A stretch of DNA of 64,000 nucleotides from Perlucidibaca aquatica (GTDB lineage Bacteria > Pseudomonadota > Gammaproteobacteria > Pseudomonadales > Moraxellaceae). Where the stretch lies: NCBI RefSeq assembly GCF_001676655.1, contig NZ_LZDB01000002.1, positions 1,364,001 through 1,428,000 on the forward strand, read 5' to 3'. The notes below the pieces were generated by a model, which was not told the DNA's origin, ran no database searches, and saw only the letters and a program-made list of their open reading frames with translations. A program made the translations under genes and the position numbers. Positions 31,728 through 40,819 of this stretch are shown here, piece after piece (the first letter of the stretch is position 1; each line of letters opens with the position of its first letter).

Positions 31728-33629
31728 TTAAAGGCCAGGAATGGGCAGGCCGCCACCTGATGCACTGGGCGAAAGACTGGGCAAGTCACCCAACAAAGGT
31801 AGTTTGACCGTGCCACTGAGGGTCACGATAGCAGTGCTCAAATCGCGGGAGCTCGTGGCGATAAAGGTCGGGCTATTCCCGTAGACCAGTAGCACCAGCT
31901 GGTCGCCGGCATGAATTCGCTCTGCAACGCCCACCATGTCCACATCAAAGTCGCCAAAGCCGCGCAAAGGCATGACCTGATTGTCAATCAACTCCGGCAC
32001 GACCGGAATTTTACCGCTCGCCGATGCGGTGATGATGCCCAGCCCCACAAAAACCGTGCTATCGCAGCTACCCAATCGCAGCAATGGCTCCTGAGCCTTC
32101 TGACACAAGGCATCCAAGGCCTCTACACCTCGACCTACCTTGACCTTCAATCGCGGAATGCCCGCCAGCACATTCGTACCCTCTGCTACGCCGGTCAACG
32201 GCACAATCGTGGGCACTAGTTGCGCCAAGGTCACCGGGACCGGCAAACCGCCGGGCAGGGCCACTGGAAACTCCGTACCACCGACAGTGACTTGAGGCAC
32301 TGCCACGGCATCTTTTTGCGTGAGCGACAGGCACACATTTTTACCCGACGGAATTGCCGAATCGGCATTGCCCTTGCCCAGCAGCTTCTCGTTGAACCAG
32401 GCCAATGTGGCCGCTGTCGCGTCTACCGAGCCGCAGTTACGACTCAGCGGCAAAGCTTGGATCTGGACGGCTTGCGAAACCAAGCCAACATCTGGCGACA
32501 ACGCCCCATGACCGGTTTCGTAACTCAGGAGACGGACATCACCGCCACCGCGCTGCAAGCATTGGTAGTTGTGATAAGCCTCGTTGAAGTTAAACAGGTG
32601 ATCACGCATCCCTTGGAAAATCAGCGCATCCACTTTTTGGAAGCGCTTCAACGGTGAGCGGCTGATGGAGAACACGCCAGACGTGAGCGGAATATTGGTG
32701 GCCAAAGGCGCCAGCACATAGCTAGAGCCATCAGCCGTTACGCCCTTCATGTCGCTATAGCCTTGGCCACAGAAGTACGCGGGGGAATGGGCGGCAAACT
32801 GAGGCAATGCATCCGCAGGAAAGACCCCGGTTGCCACACCATCGAGTAAGGTGGCGCGAATAAACGGGTCCTGGCGACCCTGCGTTAAAGCATCCCCCGC
32901 ACCGGCCAAAAACAACGCCCAATAACTCTTCACCACATTGCCGGGATTCAGGCTGTAGGGAAGATCGTTCCACGTAATTTCCGGCACTATGGCATCCATG
33001 CGCTGGCTGGGGTCCGTCTCCCAGAGCAGCATCTGATAACCGCCACCGTAGCTTCCCCCGATGCCGCCGAGCAATAAGTTGCCGTCGCGATACTTCAGGA
33101 AGTCGAGGTGCTGTTCTGCCCAGTCAACAATGGCAACCAGATCCTGCCCTTCAAAGGCCGGGTCCATGACACGCACCGTACCGCCGGATTCACCATGCCC
33201 GCGCTGATCAATACTGATGACGGCATAGCCTGCTTTCGTCAAATCGCCAATGGGCGCACCAAAAGACAAGGGCGACTGGCCGCCGCTCTTATCGGTTTGG
33301 CGAGAGCCTGAGTAACCATGCCCTTCCAAAATCAGCGCATGCTTCTCGACGCAGTTCAGGGTGTCCGGCTCAAACACTTGAAATACGATGCTCTCGCCAT
33401 CAACCCGGGAAGGGATTTCAACACGATACACCTGACCCGCGACGTTTTTAGCATTAGAGCAGGAGGCCGGCTTAACACCCTGCGCCGTACCCAAAGGCAA
33501 GTCACCCCGCTGACGAGCCTGTGTACTCGAACCCGAAGAACCCGTTTCACTGGTGCCACACGCTGTCAGCAGCGCGGCCAAGGAGGTGGTTAGCATGACT
33601 AATCGAAAAAATGCAGGTATTTGGCGCAT
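31728..33629 (-). CDS. Lipoprotein alpha/beta hydrolase (CocE/X-Pro dipeptidyl-peptidase type)
   Basis: A 633-residue exported lipoprotein: lipobox LLTAC with Cys24, then a Ser/Gly linker. An alpha/beta-hydrolase core follows: ALILEGHGYSGSR, YAVISIDQRGHGESGGTVR, and the nucleophile elbow GGIGGSYGGGYQ with Ser193. QGMRDHLFNFNEAYHNYQC and SYETGHGALSP look like the Asp and His segments. The last ~200 residues resemble the beta-sandwich of the X-Pro dipeptidyl-peptidase/CocE group. Several spaced Cys suggest disulfides. Substrate unknown: peptidase, esterase or amidase are all possible. The gene stands alone between its terminator and a 182-bp gap. Confidence 0.8.
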   Translation of the reverse strand: MRQIPAFFRLVMLTTSLAALLTACGTSETGSSGSSTQARQRGDLPLGTAQGVKPASCSNAKNVAGQVYRVEIPSRVDGESIVFQVFEPDTLNCVEKHALILEGHGYSGSRQTDKSGGQSPLSFGAPIGDLTKAGYAVISIDQRGHGESGGTVRVMDPAFEGQDLVAIVDWAEQHLDFLKYRDGNLLLGGIGGSYGGGYQMLLWETDPSQRMDAIVPEITWNDLPYSLNPGNVVKSYWALFLAGAGDALTQGRQDPFIRATLLDGVATGVFPADALPQFAAHSPAYFCGQGYSDMKGVTADGSSYVLAPLATNIPLTSGVFSISRSPLKRFQKVDALIFQGMRDHLFNFNEAYHNYQCLQRGGGDVRLLSYETGHGALSPDVGLVSQAVQIQALPLSRNCGSVDATAATLAWFNEKLLGKGNADSAIPSGKNVCLSLTQKDAVAVPQVTVGGTEFPVALPGGLPVPVTLAQLVPTIVPLTGVAEGTNVLAGIPRLKVKVGRGVEALDALCQKAQEPLLRLGSCDSTVFVGLGIITASASGKIPVVPELIDNQVMPLRGFGDFDVDMVGVAERIHAGDQLVLLVYGNSPTFIATSSRDLSTAIVTLSGTVKLPLLGDLPSLSPSASGGGLPIPGL

Positions 33630-33701
33630 AACATCCCTAAAGACGAGGCTTACGTAGCCTCAAAACAGTTGTAATTGTTGACTTTTGTTTTTGTCAGAAT
33701 G

Positions 33702-33722
33702 AGGCACATTGTGCCTTTTTTT
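33702..33722 (+). terminator. possible leader hairpin with T-run ahead of the hybrid kinase gene
   Basis: AGGCACA, one base, TGTGCCT, then seven T in all. It is short, but looks like a small intrinsic terminator 90 bases before the kinase ATG. It could be an attenuator, or a chance repeat in an AT-rich stretch. Confidence 0.35.
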
Positions 33723-33811
33723 GCTCAAAAAGCAATCGCATGCCCCAGCCAAGATCGGCATGATAGTCTTACTTTTAACTCATCAATTTTTACCCGCCAA
33801 GGAGCGCCCGG

Positions 33812-36070
33812 ATGTATCCGTGGACCCTGCATCACCGCCTGTTATTTGCTTTTTTGTTGCCTGTGGCGGCCTTATTGCTGAGCCTATCTTGGGCAATCAG
33901 CTCGCACTACCAAGACGATTTATTGGCACGCTATCAACACAGCAAGGACATCACGCTGCACAGCACAGCAGAAGTCTTGAATCGATCCATCCTGAGCAGC
34001 AGCGAACTAGAGGCCTTCCTAAAGCTCGGCCTACGGGATGACTCCATTCGTCAAATCAGTGTGCTCAGTCCCGCAGGAAGGCTCATCAAACAAGTCGGGC
34101 AGAGCCAGGTCCGTCTACCCATGATTGAGCAACTCAATCGGGTAGATCCCGCGCAGGCTAGCTTTGCGATTGACGGCGGAGCCCAAGAGGTTCGCCAACT
34201 CGATGATGGTCGCTGGTTGGTCCTCGAAGCCTCCCAGCAAGTGATTAGACTCGCGTTTTACGAGCGACTCGTCCAGTACATCGCCCTTAGCATGGCACTC
34301 TTACTGGTGCTGGCCATCCTGCTATTACTGTTCCTTCGGCAAACGTTGTTGCCGATCAATCGCTTTGCAGTTGCGCTTAACCACCCGGAAAGAATCACGC
34401 CGAAGCAACATGCCCAGGCCAAGCGAATTTGGCCCGAATTGGTGAGCTTCCTAACGCGCTACTACTTCAAGCAGAAGACCGCCATCGAGCAGCTGGTTCA
34501 AGACAGTGAGCACACCGAAGCAGAACTTCGCGAAACCTTGGATGCCATTGAACGTCAGAACATTGAGCTGCATGCGACCCGCCGCAGTGCGCAGGTGAGC
34601 AACCAATTAAAGTCAGAGTTTCTCGCCAATATCAGTCATGAAATTCGTACGCCGCTAACCAGCCTACTAGGGTTTGCGCGCTTACTCGAACGCAGCTCGC
34701 TATCCGCTTTGCAGCAACAACATGTGCAAGCACTGTCCCGTTCTGGCGAGCACCTGTTGGCCATTTTGAATGACCTGTTAGATCTATCCAAAATTGAAGC
34801 GGGACGTTTAGTACTGGATGAAACGCCGGTTCAACTTGGTAGCCTGTTAAGTGACAGCACCGCCATGCTTGCGCCCCTATTAGGCGACAAAGCCGTGGAA
34901 ATTCTCGTGGATGTCGATGCGAATTTACCCGAGTCCGTGTTGGGGGACCCGCTACGCTTGCGTCAGATCATGACCAACCTAATAAGCAATGCCATTAAGT
35001 TTACGGCTCGTGGGCAAATCCTAGCGCAACTGAGGTTATTGGCCGAAGAAGCAGGCCGCGTGCATTGTCAGCTCAGCATAAGCGACACTGGCGTTGGTAT
35101 AGATCCCAATCGATTACAGCGATTGTTTGAGGCCTTCGAGCAAGCGGACACATCCACCTCTCGACACTTCGGCGGCACAGGCCTGGGGCTCACCATCACC
35201 CGGCAACTGGTTCAGATCATGGCTGGAAACATCTCGGCGGTCAGTGAGATCGGCAAGGGCTCTACGTTTACGGTGACGTGGTGGGCATCTCGCGACCCCT
35301 TCTTCCATTCGGCGCTGGCAAATCCACAAAGCCACACGCAATTGCACTATAACCAGCTCGCCAGCGACCCGATTCGCGTGCTGGTGGTGGATGATCACCC
35401 CGCCAACTTACACCTCATGCAGGTCTGGTTGAGTGAGCTCGGTATTCGTGTAGAGACCGCCGAAAACGGCGCACTGGCCATTGAGAAAGCCGCAGGCGCT
35501 ATCTTTGATCTGATCTTCATGGACATTCAAATGCCCATCATGAATGGCCTAGAAGCGGCTCAATGCATTCGTGCCCAAGAGCGTGGCGGCCAACGTGTTC
35601 CCATCATTGCGCTCACTGCCCATGCATTGAGCTCCGAGCGCGAATTTTGGCTGCGCAATGGCATTGATGACTACCTCAGCAAACCTTTAGATGAGAGTCA
35701 GCTCAACCACATCCTGCAGCAGTGGACACGGTTTATCAGCGCGCCTTTGGCGACGATTGATTGGCCTGAGGCCGAGCGACTCGCTGGCGGACGTCGTGAT
35801 CTGGCGGAAAAGCTCATTGCCACATTGGCCGAGGATATGCCGTTGGCTCGTGAACAACTTCAGCTGGCTCGTGATACGCAAGATGCCGACGCGTGGCGAC
35901 GGGCCGTGCATCGACTACTCGGTGCCTGCCGATACACCGGTGTGCCGGCATTACGCGCCAGCTTGGAGGCTGCACTCAACTTACCGGAAGGTTTTTTGGA
36001 TGACCGTTTACAGCAGCGCATTTTGCAAGAAATGGATGCGCTGCTGCAGGCGGCTAACGAGAGAACTTAA
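33812..36070 (+). CDS. gacS: GacS/BarA-type hybrid sensor histidine kinase
   Basis: A 752-residue inner-membrane tripartite kinase. Two membrane helices (about 9-29 and 155-177) enclose a ~125-residue periplasmic loop. H-box FLANISHEIRTPLTSLLGF carries His276; N, G1 and G2 boxes are NLISNAIKFTA, SDTGVGI and GGTGLGLTI. A receiver domain (IRVLVVDDHPANL, Asp571 in FMDIQMPIMNG) and an Hpt domain (His700 in VHRLLGACRYTG) follow. The domain order and the neighbouring cysM-rlmD-relA-mazG genes match GacS/BarA. It is about 165 residues shorter than those proteins; the juxtamembrane HAMP region is degenerate. The partner regulator GacA/UvrY is not in the window. Its stop is one base from the convergent dehydrogenase gene. 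Confidence 0.85.
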   Translation: MYPWTLHHRLLFAFLLPVAALLLSLSWAISSHYQDDLLARYQHSKDITLHSTAEVLNRSILSSSELEAFLKLGLRDDSIRQISVLSPAGRLIKQVGQSQVRLPMIEQLNRVDPAQASFAIDGGAQEVRQLDDGRWLVLEASQQVIRLAFYERLVQYIALSMALLLVLAILLLLFLRQTLLPINRFAVALNHPERITPKQHAQAKRIWPELVSFLTRYYFKQKTAIEQLVQDSEHTEAELRETLDAIERQNIELHATRRSAQVSNQLKSEFLANISHEIRTPLTSLLGFARLLERSSLSALQQQHVQALSRSGEHLLAILNDLLDLSKIEAGRLVLDETPVQLGSLLSDSTAMLAPLLGDKAVEILVDVDANLPESVLGDPLRLRQIMTNLISNAIKFTARGQILAQLRLLAEEAGRVHCQLSISDTGVGIDPNRLQRLFEAFEQADTSTSRHFGGTGLGLTITRQLVQIMAGNISAVSEIGKGSTFTVTWWASRDPFFHSALANPQSHTQLHYNQLASDPIRVLVVDDHPANLHLMQVWLSELGIRVETAENGALAIEKAAGAIFDLIFMDIQMPIMNGLEAAQCIRAQERGGQRVPIIALTAHALSSEREFWLRNGIDDYLSKPLDESQLNHILQQWTRFISAPLATIDWPEAERLAGGRRDLAEKLIATLAEDMPLAREQLQLARDTQDADAWRRAVHRLLGACRYTGVPALRASLEAALNLPEGFLDDRLQQRILQEMDALLQAANERT

Positions 36071-36071
36071 T

Positions 36072-36839
36072 TCAGCGCGGTGCCATACGAATGGCGCCAT
36101 CAATTCGAATGGTTTCGCCATTCAGAAAGGCATTTTCGACGAGCTGAATGGCGAGCAAAGCGTACTCTTCGGGATAGCCTAAACGCTTAGGGAACTGCGT
36201 CATTTCAATAAGCGGCAGCTTCACGCTATCCGGCGCAGCGTTCATCAGCGGCGTGTTGAAAATACCCGGAGCGATGGTGTTTACACGCACACCCACACTG
36301 GCTAAGTCACGCGCTAACGGCAAGGTCATACCCACCACGCCACCTTTGGACGCGGAGTAAGCGACCTGACCAATTTGGCCATCAAACGCCGCCACGGATG
36401 CGGTGTTAATAATGACGCCGCGCTCGTTGTCGGCATTGCCTTCGTTTTTCGCCATTTCAGCAGCAGCTAAACGTGTCACGTTAAAGGTGCCGATGAGATT
36501 CACCGTGATGACTTTATTGAACACGTCGAGCGAGTGCGGGCCATTCTTACCCACCGTACGCATAGCGCTACCAATCCCGGCACAGTTTACCGCCACATGC
36601 ACACCGCCCCACTTGCTCGATACCTCGGCAAGTGCGGCTTGAACAGACGCCTCATCCGACACGTTGACCTGACAAAAGTGACAGTTTTCACCCAGCTCGG
36701 CTGCCACGGACTGACCGACGTCCACATTCAAATCAAAAATAGCGACTTTTGCGCCTTTATCGAGAAAGCCTTTGACCGTGGCTAGACCTAAACCTGAAGC
36801 GCCACCGGTCACGATGGCGATTTTATTTTGCAGCTGCAT
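36072..36839 (-). CDS. Short-chain dehydrogenase, 3-hydroxyacyl-CoA dehydrogenase type
   Basis: A 255-residue SDR enzyme. The NAD site is [25 protein letters not shown] is the NAG-like motif; the catalytic YSASKGG follows [19 protein letters not shown]. Asp in FDLNVDVG after the second strand indicates NAD(H). The overall pattern, with [18 protein letters not shown] and [13 protein letters not shown] at the end, fits the type II 3-hydroxyacyl-CoA dehydrogenase group (HSD17B10-like) used in fatty-acid or branched-chain breakdown. AGGAGTG precedes ATG by five bases. The exact substrate is inferred. Confidence 0.85.
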   Translation of the reverse strand: MQLQNKIAIVTGGASGLGLATVKGFLDKGAKVAIFDLNVDVGQSVAAELGENCHFCQVNVSDEASVQAALAEVSSKWGGVHVAVNCAGIGSAMRTVGKNGPHSLDVFNKVITVNLIGTFNVTRLAAAEMAKNEGNADNERGVIINTASVAAFDGQIGQVAYSASKGGVVGMTLPLARDLASVGVRVNTIAPGIFNTPLMNAAPDSVKLPLIEMTQFPKRLGYPEEYALLAIQLVENAFLNGETIRIDGAIRMAPR

Positions 36840-36940
36840 GAAGCACTCCTAAAAAATGACTATTGAGTCGCGCCGGTGAGCATAGCACTCCAAACAACCC
36901 GTTCAAGTCGGCTCTGAGGATTTCCTCAACACAAAAATGC

Positions 36941-38284
36941 TTACAGAATACCCACACCTGATATGTCTCGGGCTAATCGAGCCGCGTGGTTATCGGTCAT
37001 ACCACCCACAAAGTCGAGCACCTGCAAATAGCCTTCATAGAGCGATAAACCTGGCACTAGTGAGCGCGGCAACAGTGCTAACTGTGTGTGCTGACGATGA
37101 CTGAGCGCTGCCGCACCTTGCAAGCAAAAAGTGCGCACCGCAGGAATCAGCGTATCGAGCAAGACCGCCAAACACGGATATGCCGCAATCTCGGTGACGA
37201 CCTTGCTGCGGTGCCGATAAATTTTATCGCTAGCAAGCTGCTTAGCCGCGACCAACGTATCGCGCACTTCTGGGCTGGCTCCGGCAATCAAGTCTTTTAA
37301 CGGCAATTCGCCGGCCAGCAATGCATCGTGATGCCGCATAAAGGTGTCGGCCAAATCCTTCACACAACGACCCACCATGGTGCCGCGCAAGGCGGCTGCG
37401 TACTGACGGGGCTCGCGAATTTGCCAGACCTTGTCCGGGTCCACGATGGGCGCCAACAAGCGTTCAAACTCATGCAGATCGAGTATGTCCATTTCCACGG
37501 CATCCTCTAAATCAACAATCGCATAACAGATGTCGTCAGCAGCCTCCATGAGATAAGACAACGGATGCCGAGCCCACTGCTCCGGCCCACGCACGGGAAG
37601 CCCTAGGGCTTCAGCCACGGCACGAAAATAGCTCAGTTCAGCTTGATAGACATTGAACTTGCCTCGCTCAGGACAGGTTTGAGCGGTCCACGGATACTTC
37701 ACCAAAGCCCCGAGGCTTGCCGCCGTCAATCGCATGCCGCCTTCGCCCGCATACATTTCGAGCGATGTCAGCAGGCGCAGGCCATGCGCATTACCTTCAT
37801 AAGTTTGAATATCGTGACGCTGAGCCACGCTTAAGCCTTCAAGCAACTGCGTTCGCTCAGGCTGCGCGAACCAATCGCGCAGAGCGTATTCGCCGGTATG
37901 ACCAAAAGGCGGATTGCCCAAATCATGAGCGAGACACGCCACTTGCACGATGCCACCAATATCAAAGGGGGTGGCTAAGGGTGGCAAGAAGCCACCTGCT
38001 TGCAGCATGGCGCCGACACGGTTGCCTAAGCTGCGCCCCACACTAGCGACCTCCACACTATGCGTCAGTCGGTTATGCGTATGGTCATGCAGGGCTAGCG
38101 GATGCACCTGTGTTTTGCGGCCGAGACGACGGAACGCGCTGGAAAACACCACCCGATCATGGTCAATGTGAAACTCTGAGCGCAGCCCTGCCGTGCCATC
38201 AGCACTCGCAGCCGCATGCGTGGCGAGTATGTGGCCCTGCTTGATTTTGAAACGCTGCGTAGACAGTAATTGTGTCCAATTCAT
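36941..38284 (-). CDS. dgt: dGTP triphosphohydrolase-like protein
   Basis: A 447-residue HD-domain enzyme hydrolysing dNTPs to deoxynucleosides and triphosphate. FSSAFRRLGRKTQVHPLALHD, HNRLTHSVEVASVGRSLG (His75), and CLAHDLGNPPFGHTGE (His120, Asp121) carry the metal ligands. I prefer ATG 38284, where MNWTQLLSTQRF matches the family start and AGGGTGG lies upstream; an in-frame upstream ATG at 38341 adds 19 unsupported residues. It is divergent from can. Confidence 0.92.
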   Translation of the reverse strand: MNWTQLLSTQRFKIKQGHILATHAAASADGTAGLRSEFHIDHDRVVFSSAFRRLGRKTQVHPLALHDHTHNRLTHSVEVASVGRSLGNRVGAMLQAGGFLPPLATPFDIGGIVQVACLAHDLGNPPFGHTGEYALRDWFAQPERTQLLEGLSVAQRHDIQTYEGNAHGLRLLTSLEMYAGEGGMRLTAASLGALVKYPWTAQTCPERGKFNVYQAELSYFRAVAEALGLPVRGPEQWARHPLSYLMEAADDICYAIVDLEDAVEMDILDLHEFERLLAPIVDPDKVWQIREPRQYAAALRGTMVGRCVKDLADTFMRHHDALLAGELPLKDLIAGASPEVRDTLVAAKQLASDKIYRHRSKVVTEIAAYPCLAVLLDTLIPAVRTFCLQGAAALSHRQHTQLALLPRSLVPGLSLYEGYLQVLDFVGGMTDNHAARLARDISGVGIL

Positions 38285-38342
38285 GCGTTGCCCACCCTCA
38301 GCTCTCAGCACCATATTCCTACTCCTTAGAGACGTCTGCATG

Positions 38343-38360
38343 ATGCCATGGCTATGGCAT
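38343..38360. promoter_or_regulatory. 18-bp palindrome between dgt and can
   Basis: ATGCCAT, GGCT, ATGGCAT: seven-base arms without mismatch, 28 bases before the can ATG and 58 before the dgt ATG. It may be an operator in the divergent promoter, but it is short enough to occur by chance. Confidence 0.35.
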
Positions 38361-38388
38361 ACTCGCGCACATTCGCTGGGAGACAGAC

Positions 38389-39027
38389 ATGCTAGAAGAG
38401 CTATTTCGCAATAATCGTGAATGGGCAGATGCCGTTAAAGCGCGTGACCCCGAGTTTTTTCAGAAGCTTGCCCAACAGCAAACACCGCAATTTTTATGGA
38501 TAGGCTGTGCGGATAGTCGCGTACCCGCGAACGAAATCATGGGCTTGCTACCCGGTGAAGTGTTTGTTCATCGCAATGTCGCCAATTTAGTCGTGCACAC
38601 CGACATGAACTGCTTATCGGTACTGCAATACGCCGTCGATGTGTTGAAGGTTAAGCATATCCTGGTCACGGGACACTACGGCTGTGGCGGCGTTAAAGCG
38701 GCACTGGAAGACCAAGAGTTTGGTCTGATTGATAACTGGTTACGTCACATTAAAGATATTTATCGACTCTATGAGTCCGAGTTTCAGGGGCTAGATGCCC
38801 AGCAGCGATTCGATCAACTCTGCGAACTGAATGTGGTCGAGCAAGTCGCCAACGTCTGCCACACCACGATTATTCAAAATGCGTGGAAACGCGGCCAAGA
38901 TGTGTCAGTTCATGGCTTTATCTTTAGTATCGAAGACGGCATCCTTCGCGACCTCGGCGTGCACTTTAATGCAGTGAATCAACTTCCGCCGATTTACCGC
39001 ATGATGCCAAAAAAAAGCGCGCCCTAA
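38389..39027 (+). CDS. can: Beta-class carbonic anhydrase
   Basis: A 212-residue zinc enzyme interconverting CO2 and bicarbonate. Zinc ligands and the Asp/Arg dyad are Cys40, Asp42, Arg44 ([10 protein letters not shown]) and His96, Cys99 (GHYGCGGV). It resembles E. coli Can (about 220 residues). GGGAGA stands upstream of ATG. The last codons (ending KKSAP) form the ascending arm of the terminator and the TAA stop is in its loop. Confidence 0.96.
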   Translation: MLEELFRNNREWADAVKARDPEFFQKLAQQQTPQFLWIGCADSRVPANEIMGLLPGEVFVHRNVANLVVHTDMNCLSVLQYAVDVLKVKHILVTGHYGCGGVKAALEDQEFGLIDNWLRHIKDIYRLYESEFQGLDAQQRFDQLCELNVVEQVANVCHTTIIQNAWKRGQDVSVHGFIFSIEDGILRDLGVHFNAVNQLPPIYRMMPKKSAP

Positions 39028-39049
39028 GGCGCGCTTTTTTTTGGCATCA
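39002..39049. terminator. bidirectional intrinsic terminator, 22-bp stem
   Basis: Perfect 22-bp arms (39002-39023 and 39028-39049) around loop CTAA. The stem contains an A8/T8 tract, so each strand shows a GC-rich hairpin followed by eight T. It serves can (+) and the OmpA-type lipoprotein gene (-), whose stop begins at 39055. The can stop codon is the TAA of the loop. Confidence 0.92.
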
Positions 39050-39054
39050 GCTCA

Positions 39055-39717
39055 TTACTGCTGCGTAGGATTGATACGAATTTCAACGCGACGATTCTGA
39101 GTACGGCCCGCCTCGCTGCTGTTATCCGCAATCGGTTGTGTCTTACCAAAACCAACGGCTGACACACGACCCGATGCCACACCACGATTGACTAAGTAGC
39201 TGGCCACCGAGCTCGCGCGATCCTGCGACAATTTCTGGTTGTAAGCAGCATCGCCTTGGCTATCGGTATGGCCGCTAACGGTAATCGTCGTGTCTTTGTA
39301 CTCTTTCAGCACGTCAGAAACAGCATCTAGTACCGGGTAAAAATCAGCACGAATGCTTGCCTGTGCCGTTGGGAAAGTGATGTTGCCTGGCATGATCAGA
39401 TTGATAGCGCCGGTGTTTGGGTCACGTTGAATGCCCACACCCACCCCCGCTAAACGATCACGCAGTTTCTTTTCTTGCACGTCCATGTAGACGCCGGCAC
39501 CGCCGCCAACAACGCCACCAATGGCCGCGCCCTGACCGCAACGCTCGTTACGTTCACCACGCTTAGTGGTGGCAGAGGCAATGGCGCAACCTGCTGCTGC
39601 ACCAATGATGGCGCCATAAGCGCCCTTGCTGACTTGACGCTCACCGGTATACGGATTTGTGGTACAACCCGCCAGAACCAATGTGCCCGCCATTGCTGCT
39701 GTCATTAAAATACGCAT
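39055..39717 (-). CDS. OmpA-family lipoprotein (YiaD-like)
   Basis: A 220-residue outer-membrane lipoprotein. Signal MRILMTAAMAGTLVLAGC has its lipid Cys at 18. A glycine-zipper segment (GAIIGAAAGCAIASA and GAAIGGVVGGGAGVYMD) lies at about 35-80. The OmpA peptidoglycan-binding domain follows: SGHTDSQGDAAYNQKLSQDRA and ending GRTQNRRVEIRI, with the Asp and Arg that hold diaminopimelate. GGAG stands just upstream of ATG 39717, directly after the U-run of a terminator-like hairpin (39728-39756). An in-frame ATG four codons upstream would lose that site. Confidence 0.92.
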   Translation of the reverse strand: MRILMTAAMAGTLVLAGCTTNPYTGERQVSKGAYGAIIGAAAGCAIASATTKRGERNERCGQGAAIGGVVGGGAGVYMDVQEKKLRDRLAGVGVGIQRDPNTGAINLIMPGNITFPTAQASIRADFYPVLDAVSDVLKEYKDTTITVSGHTDSQGDAAYNQKLSQDRASSVASYLVNRGVASGRVSAVGFGKTQPIADNSSEAGRTQNRRVEIRINPTQQ

Positions 39718-39727
39718 GTAAATCTCC

Positions 39728-39756
39728 AAAAAAAGGTTGGATGCCTTCTGGCATCC
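39728..39756 (-). terminator. terminator or attenuator between SirB-like and OmpA-type genes
   Basis: On the minus strand GGATGCC, AGAA, GGCATCC, AACC and seven T. It is 46 bases after the SirB-like stop and its T-run ends at the ribosome binding site of the lipoprotein gene, so any mRNA for that gene must read through it or start inside it. Confidence 0.72.
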
Positions 39757-39801
39757 CTCATCGCGTCAGAACGACGCAAAGTCATAAGCGTTGACACGAC
39801 A

Positions 39802-40179
39802 TCAACCCAAAAAGCCCGCAGGCACTTTGGTCACGGCAACGCTGACCAAGAACCCGTAGGTTAACAGAGCTAAGGCCATCATCACTAATTGCATTGAGCG
39901 CGTCTTTGCCCGCTTGAAGGCGACAACCCCCAACGCAATAAAAATAAACAAGCAAACTAGCTTGGTCAGTACCCACGCTGGCATGCTGCCGAACAACGCC
40001 ACCATGATTAGGCCCGTGACGAGTACACCGAAACTGAAGGTATGAGCCAACAAGGTAGGCACTTTGCCGTTTTGTGCCGGCGGACGCGTTAGCATCAGAA
40101 AGGCACGCCACAAAAATAAGCCGCCCACGGCCAGCACTAAAATAGCGTGCAGCATTTTGACTAAAACATAACTATCCAT
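39802..40179 (-). CDS. SirB-family membrane protein
   Basis: A 125-residue integral membrane protein with four hydrophobic segments (about 5-25, 38-60, 66-88, 97-117). VLVKMLHAILVLAVGGLFLWR with the early His, and HTFSFGVLVTGLIM, fit the SirB2 family (PF04247), named for an effect on Salmonella invasion genes; function unknown. I chose ATG 40179 (MDSYVLVKMLHA) because the family starts there; nine more in-frame codons lie upstream. Confidence 0.75.
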   Translation of the reverse strand: MDSYVLVKMLHAILVLAVGGLFLWRAFLMLTRPPAQNGKVPTLLAHTFSFGVLVTGLIMVALFGSMPAWVLTKLVCLFIFIALGVVAFKRAKTRSMQLVMMALALLTYGFLVSVAVTKVPAGFLG

Positions 40180-40324
40180 CACCCAATCCCCTGTGGAAAA
40201 AACCAAGTTGCTATCTCACCGAGTCGTCGGCGGTATGTCAAAGCATTTGCAACATTTGTAGACCCGCAGATTGAATCAAATTTGCTATCGTGTGCCACAC
40301 GTTTTGGCTTGCGAGTGCTCGCCC

Positions 40325-40819
40325 ATGTTGTTTCGCTCAGTTCCAACGCCCTGCATCGGCATTTGCTCCACCACCTACGGTGATACAGTTTGCCGTGGGT
40401 GTCGCCGATACTTGCCTGAAGTGATTGAATGGAATCGTTACAGCGATCACGAGAAGCGCTTAATTTGGCAGCGTTTGGACGGCTTATTGCAACAAATCAT
40501 GCCGCGCTACTTTGAGATTTTCGATGCGGAGCGTCTGCGTCATGAACTGCAAAGCCGTCGCATCCCTTTCCGTGAGGAAGCCAACCACTGGACTTGGTTG
40601 CAACAACTACTCAAAAACATGGCACGACAGATTCAGGACTTGACCACGTTTGGGGTAAGGCGATTGGATCACAGCGGGCTAGATTTATTCAGTTTGCGCG
40701 AAAGCATCAATGCCGAGCTGCATATGTTGGCGAGTGCCTATTACGAAAGGGACTTGTTGAGGGCGCAACAGTTAGCACAGGCAGCTAACAAAAAAAGTGG
40801 TGCGCCAGAGAGGACTTGA
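40325..40819 (+). CDS. DUF1289 protein with C-terminal extension
   Basis: A 164-residue protein. The first ~45 residues are a DUF1289 module: TPCIGICSTTYGDTVCRGCRRYLPEVIEWN, with four Cys as a probable iron-sulfur or zinc site (YdhL-like proteins are often only this module). The following ~120 residues are a helical, charged region without a recognised domain. I chose ATG 40325; an in-frame ATG at 40271 would add 18 residues with extra Cys. The last seven codons run into the 3' end of tRNA-Leu on the other strand (22-base overlap). A terminator on the plus strand follows the tRNA at 40887-40921. Confidence 0.8.
   Translation: MLFRSVPTPCIGICSTTYGDTVCRGCRRYLPEVIEWNRYSDHEKRLIWQRLDGLLQQIMPRYFEIFDAERLRHELQSRRIPFREEANHWTWLQQLLKNMARQIQDLTTFGVRRLDHSGLDLFSLRESINAELHMLASAYYERDLLRAQQLAQAANKKSGAPERT

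Noticed and set aside
36915-36928. TGAGGA/TCCTCA palindrome between dgt and the dehydrogenase gene
   Set aside because: Six-base arms without a T-run; short enough to be chance.
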